Below, piece after piece: positions 61,863-64,000 of a stretch of DNA of 64,000 bases. The stretch comes from Micromonospora sp. NBC_00389 (lineage in GTDB: Bacteria; Actinomycetota; Actinomycetes; Mycobacteriales; Micromonosporaceae), in NCBI RefSeq assembly GCF_036059255.1, contig NZ_CP107947.1, positions 3,720,001 through 3,784,000 on the forward strand, in the 5' to 3' direction. A model generated the notes under the pieces. It was not told the origin of the DNA, did no database searches, and worked only from the letters and a program-made list of their open reading frames with translations. The position numbers and the translations under genes are program-made. Position 1 is the stretch's first letter, and every line of letters starts with the position of its first letter.

Positions 61863-62809
61863 TGCGTCGTCTCGTCGCCGCCCTCACCGCGGCCGCCGCC
61901 CTCGGCGTCGGACTCACCGCCTGCGGTGAGAGCGACCCGGTCGCCGGCTCCACCGCCGGGGAGACCCGGGAGATCACCCACGTCATGGGCACCACCAAGG
62001 TCCCGGCGGAGCCCAAGCGCGTCGTCGTGCTCGACACAGACAAGATCGACACGGCGCTCACACTGGGCATCACGCCGGTCGGCGCCGCCACCGCCGGTGA
62101 GGCCAAGGGCTGGCCGACCTACTTCAGCGCGGACAAGCTCGCCAGCATCAAGGAGGTCGGGGTGCTCACCGAGCCCGACCTGGAGGCGATCAACGCGCTG
62201 AAGCCGGACCTCATCCTCGGCAGCAAGTTCCGCCAGGAGAAGTTCTACGACGAGCTGGCCGCCATCGCGCCGACCGTGTTCACCGACAAGGTCGGTATCA
62301 CCTGGAAGGAGAACTTCCTCCTCGATGGCAAGGCGCTCGGCCACGAGCAGCAGGCCAAGGATCTGCTCGCCACGTACGAGAAGCGGGCCAAGGACTTCGG
62401 CGCGACGCTCGGCGACGCCGCCACCCGCAAGGTGTCGATCGTGCGGTTCCTCCCCGGCAACATCCGGGTGTACGGCCCGGAGTCGTTCTCCGGCATCGTC
62501 ATCGGCGACACCGGCCTGGGCCGCCCCGAGCGGCAGTTGCTCGCCAACAAGGAGGACAAGCGCTTCGACCTGGTCAGCCCCGAGCGGATCAACGAGGTCG
62601 ACGGTGACGTCATCTTCGTGACCGCGTACGGCGACAAGGCCGCCGCCGAGCAGGCCAAGACGACCGCCGGCACCCTCTGGAAGGGCCTCGGCGCCGTCAA
62701 GGCCGGCAAGGCGTACCCGGTCGCCGACGAGGTCTGGATGACCGGCATCGGCGTAGGCGCCGCCAACAAGATCCTCGACGACCTGACCAAGTACCTCCCC
62801 GCCGCCTAA
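61862..62809 (+). CDS. iron-siderophore ABC substrate-binding lipoprotein
   Basis: 315 residues. Signal peptide MRRLVAALTAAAALGVGLTA precedes the lipobox cysteine (LTAC). The two-lobed FepB-like fold shows ITHVMGTTKVPAEPKRVVVL, LGITPVGAATAGEAKGWPTY, EVGVLTEPDLEAINALKPDL, ILGSKFRQEKFYDELAAIAP and, in lobe two, VSIVRFLPGNIRVYGPESFS. It captures ferric siderophores outside the membrane and delivers them to the two permeases. Siderophore specificity is not predictable. Confidence 0.94.
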   Translation: MRRLVAALTAAAALGVGLTACGESDPVAGSTAGETREITHVMGTTKVPAEPKRVVVLDTDKIDTALTLGITPVGAATAGEAKGWPTYFSADKLASIKEVGVLTEPDLEAINALKPDLILGSKFRQEKFYDELAAIAPTVFTDKVGITWKENFLLDGKALGHEQQAKDLLATYEKRAKDFGATLGDAATRKVSIVRFLPGNIRVYGPESFSGIVIGDTGLGRPERQLLANKEDKRFDLVSPERINEVDGDVIFVTAYGDKAAAEQAKTTAGTLWKGLGAVKAGKAYPVADEVWMTGIGVGAANKILDDLTKYLPAA

Positions 62810-62836
62810 CCGCGCCGCGCGCACCGCGCCGCGTCC

Positions 62837-62879
62837 CGCCGACAGCCCGCACCCGCTCCGCGCGTGCGGGCTGTCGGCG
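62837..62879. terminator. hairpin terminator of the iron uptake operon
   Basis: A 16-bp perfect stem (CGCCGACAGCCCGCAC with GTGCGGGCTGTCGGCG) closes an 11-nt loop, 28 bp after the binding-protein stop. Confidence 0.75.
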
Positions 62880-62880
62880 C

Positions 62881-62975
62881 CTGGACCCCCATGATCGTGC
62901 TCGATCCAGGATGTAGTGGTCTCCCTCTCCTGGGAGGCCACTACATCCATGTTCAAGCACGATCATGGGGTCCAG
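62881..62975. repeat. large imperfect palindrome (dispersed repeat, copy 1)
   Basis: Arms 62881-62925 and 62932-62975 pair over about 44 bp with few mismatches and a 6-nt loop. The core motif GGATGTAGTGG-CTCCC with CATGATCGTGCT recurs at the right window edge. The element overlaps the 3' end of the DUF559 gene; that gene's stop codon (62963-62965) is inside the right arm. Confidence 0.8.
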
Positions 62976-63870
62976 GGGGAGCGGGAGCGCGCCCGCAGGG
63001 CGGCCCGGACCTCGGCGAGGAAGCCGTCGAAGTCCTCCCGGAGGCGCTTGCCGGTCACGTGCAGCACGATCCACTCGCCACCGAGCAGCCGGTTGAGCCG
63101 TCGACGGTCCCGGTGGAACTGCTCGGGATCGTCGTGCCAGAGCCCGTCGTACTCCACCGCGACCTTGAACGCCGGCCAGGCCAGGTCAAGCCGGGCCACG
63201 AACCGGCCCTGGTCGGCGACGACCCACGTGTCTGCGGCCTGGGCAGCCCGGCGAGCACCAGCCGCACCCGGGTGCGGGACTCCTGGGGCGACTCGGCGCC
63301 CGCGTCGGCCAGGTCAACCGCGAGCAGCAGGGACCGCCAGCCCCGCTGACCGGCCCGGGCCAGCGCATATTCGCGCAACGTCGACACGTCGGTGAGCCGC
63401 CGAGCCAGCAGGGCGTCGATGACGACCACCGCTTCCACCAGGTCGAGCCAGCGGGCGAGGTCCCAGCAGGTCCGCGCCGGGCCGGTCACCCTGACCCCCG
63501 CCCGTTCCACCACGTCGCCGAGGTCGATCTCCCCATGGTGGACCTGGAGGCCGGCGGTCGGCCCGATCCGGCTGTCCTTGGGCACCAGCACGTCAACGGG
63601 CGCGGCCCGGGACGGTGTTGGGCAGCCGTACAGGGCCGCTGCGGCCCGCCCGGCGATGGCCGCACCCGGCGGGATCAGCCAGCGTCCGACGGCGGCACAC
63701 CTGGCACGGTGGGTGACCCTCAGCCGCGAATCGGCGTAGACGTCCCGGAAGAGTGGCCGCCACGCGGCGCTGCGCAGGTCGTTGCGGGTCAGCAGGCCGC
63801 GCGAGACGGCGACGGAGCCACGGAAGATCCGACCGCGCAGTTGTGGCGGCCGGCGGGGAGCTTTCGGCAT
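62963..63870 (-). pseudogene. DUF559 (Vsr-like endonuclease fold) protein gene with frameshift
   Basis: From ATG 63870 the frame encodes an AbiEi-like N-terminal region (FRGSVAVSRGLLTRNDLRSA, then VVERAGVRVTGPARTCWDLA) up to LVLAGLPRPQT. It then goes out of frame. The DUF559 endonuclease-like domain continues in a second frame (WVVADQGRFVARLDLAWPAF, VAVEYDGLWHDDPEQF, EWIVLHVTGKRL) to a stop at 62963. The DNA reads CAGACACGTGG where CAGACGTGG would restore the frame, so a 2-bp AC duplication near 63226-63231 is the likely lesion. Intact actinobacterial homologues are about 300 residues; function is unknown. Confidence 0.75.
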
Positions 63871-63955
63871 GACATCCAGGCTGACCGATCACCATCGGGC
63901 CACGCAGTCCCTGTGGATAACCCGCCCACGCCTCGGCGCCGGGCACACGCCGCCG

Positions 63956-64000
63956 CCATGATCGCGCCCGAACATGGATGTAGTGGCCTCCCGGGGAGAG
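63956..64000. repeat. dispersed palindromic repeat, copy 2 (cut by window edge)
   Basis: CCATGATCGCGCCCGAACAT followed by GGATGTAGTGGCCTCCC matches the left arm of the palindrome at 62881-62975. Only this arm and the start of the loop are inside the window. Confidence 0.7.

Overview
The DNA is very GC-rich, dense and actinobacterial. A GlgE/GlgM alpha-glucan pathway, an IdeR/DmdR-type iron box, an actinobacterial three-subunit succinate dehydrogenase, frequent GTG/TTG starts and many 4-bp gene overlaps point to the family Micromonosporaceae (Micromonospora or a close relative). That assignment is an inference from gene content; no rRNA or other marker is present.

Layout. 1-7.2 kb: a truncated TAXI-type solute-binding lipoprotein, a conserved unknown, yaaA, a GT-C-like membrane protein divergent from an App1-type phosphatase, and a secreted GHL10 glycosidase. 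7.3-16.6 kb: an alpha-glucan block (glgE-glgB, a VapBC toxin-antitoxin pair, glgM divergent from glgC, then pgm). Together these run from glucose 6-phosphate through ADP-glucose and maltose 1-phosphate to branched glucan. 16.6-21.3 kb: an intact NAD kinase, and upstream of it a decayed second NAD kinase copy fused in frame to a secreted-type M14 carboxypeptidase that has lost its own N terminus. 21.4-23.7 kb: an IS5-like element interrupted by an IS110-group element. The IS110 left end carries a recognisable bridge RNA, with guides that match its own insertion site. 23.7-39.6 kb: a surface-polysaccharide locus. It holds a CapD/PglF-type dehydratase, a Wzy-like polymerase, a Wzx flippase, five glycosyltransferases, an initiating sugar-phosphate transferase, a frameshifted aminotransferase, a FemAB/GNAT-type acyltransferase and a DegT aminotransferase.

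39.9-53.6 kb is mostly housekeeping: DUF389 membrane protein, LCP ligase, Tex, dGTPase, an NAPE-PLD-like metallohydrolase, an exported beta-lactamase-like hydrolase, and sdhCAB with a divergent LysR regulator. 53.6-58.7 kb: HrpA helicase, a cytidine-deaminase-like enzyme and a YciI protein. 58.8-62.8 kb: a complete iron-siderophore ABC uptake operon behind an iron box. 62.9-64 kb: a frameshifted DUF559 gene lying between two copies of a palindromic intergenic repeat.

The most notable observations are the guide-to-target match of the IS110 bridge RNA, the NAD kinase-carboxypeptidase chimera, and the polysaccharide locus whose dehydratase gene now ends inside a transposon terminus.
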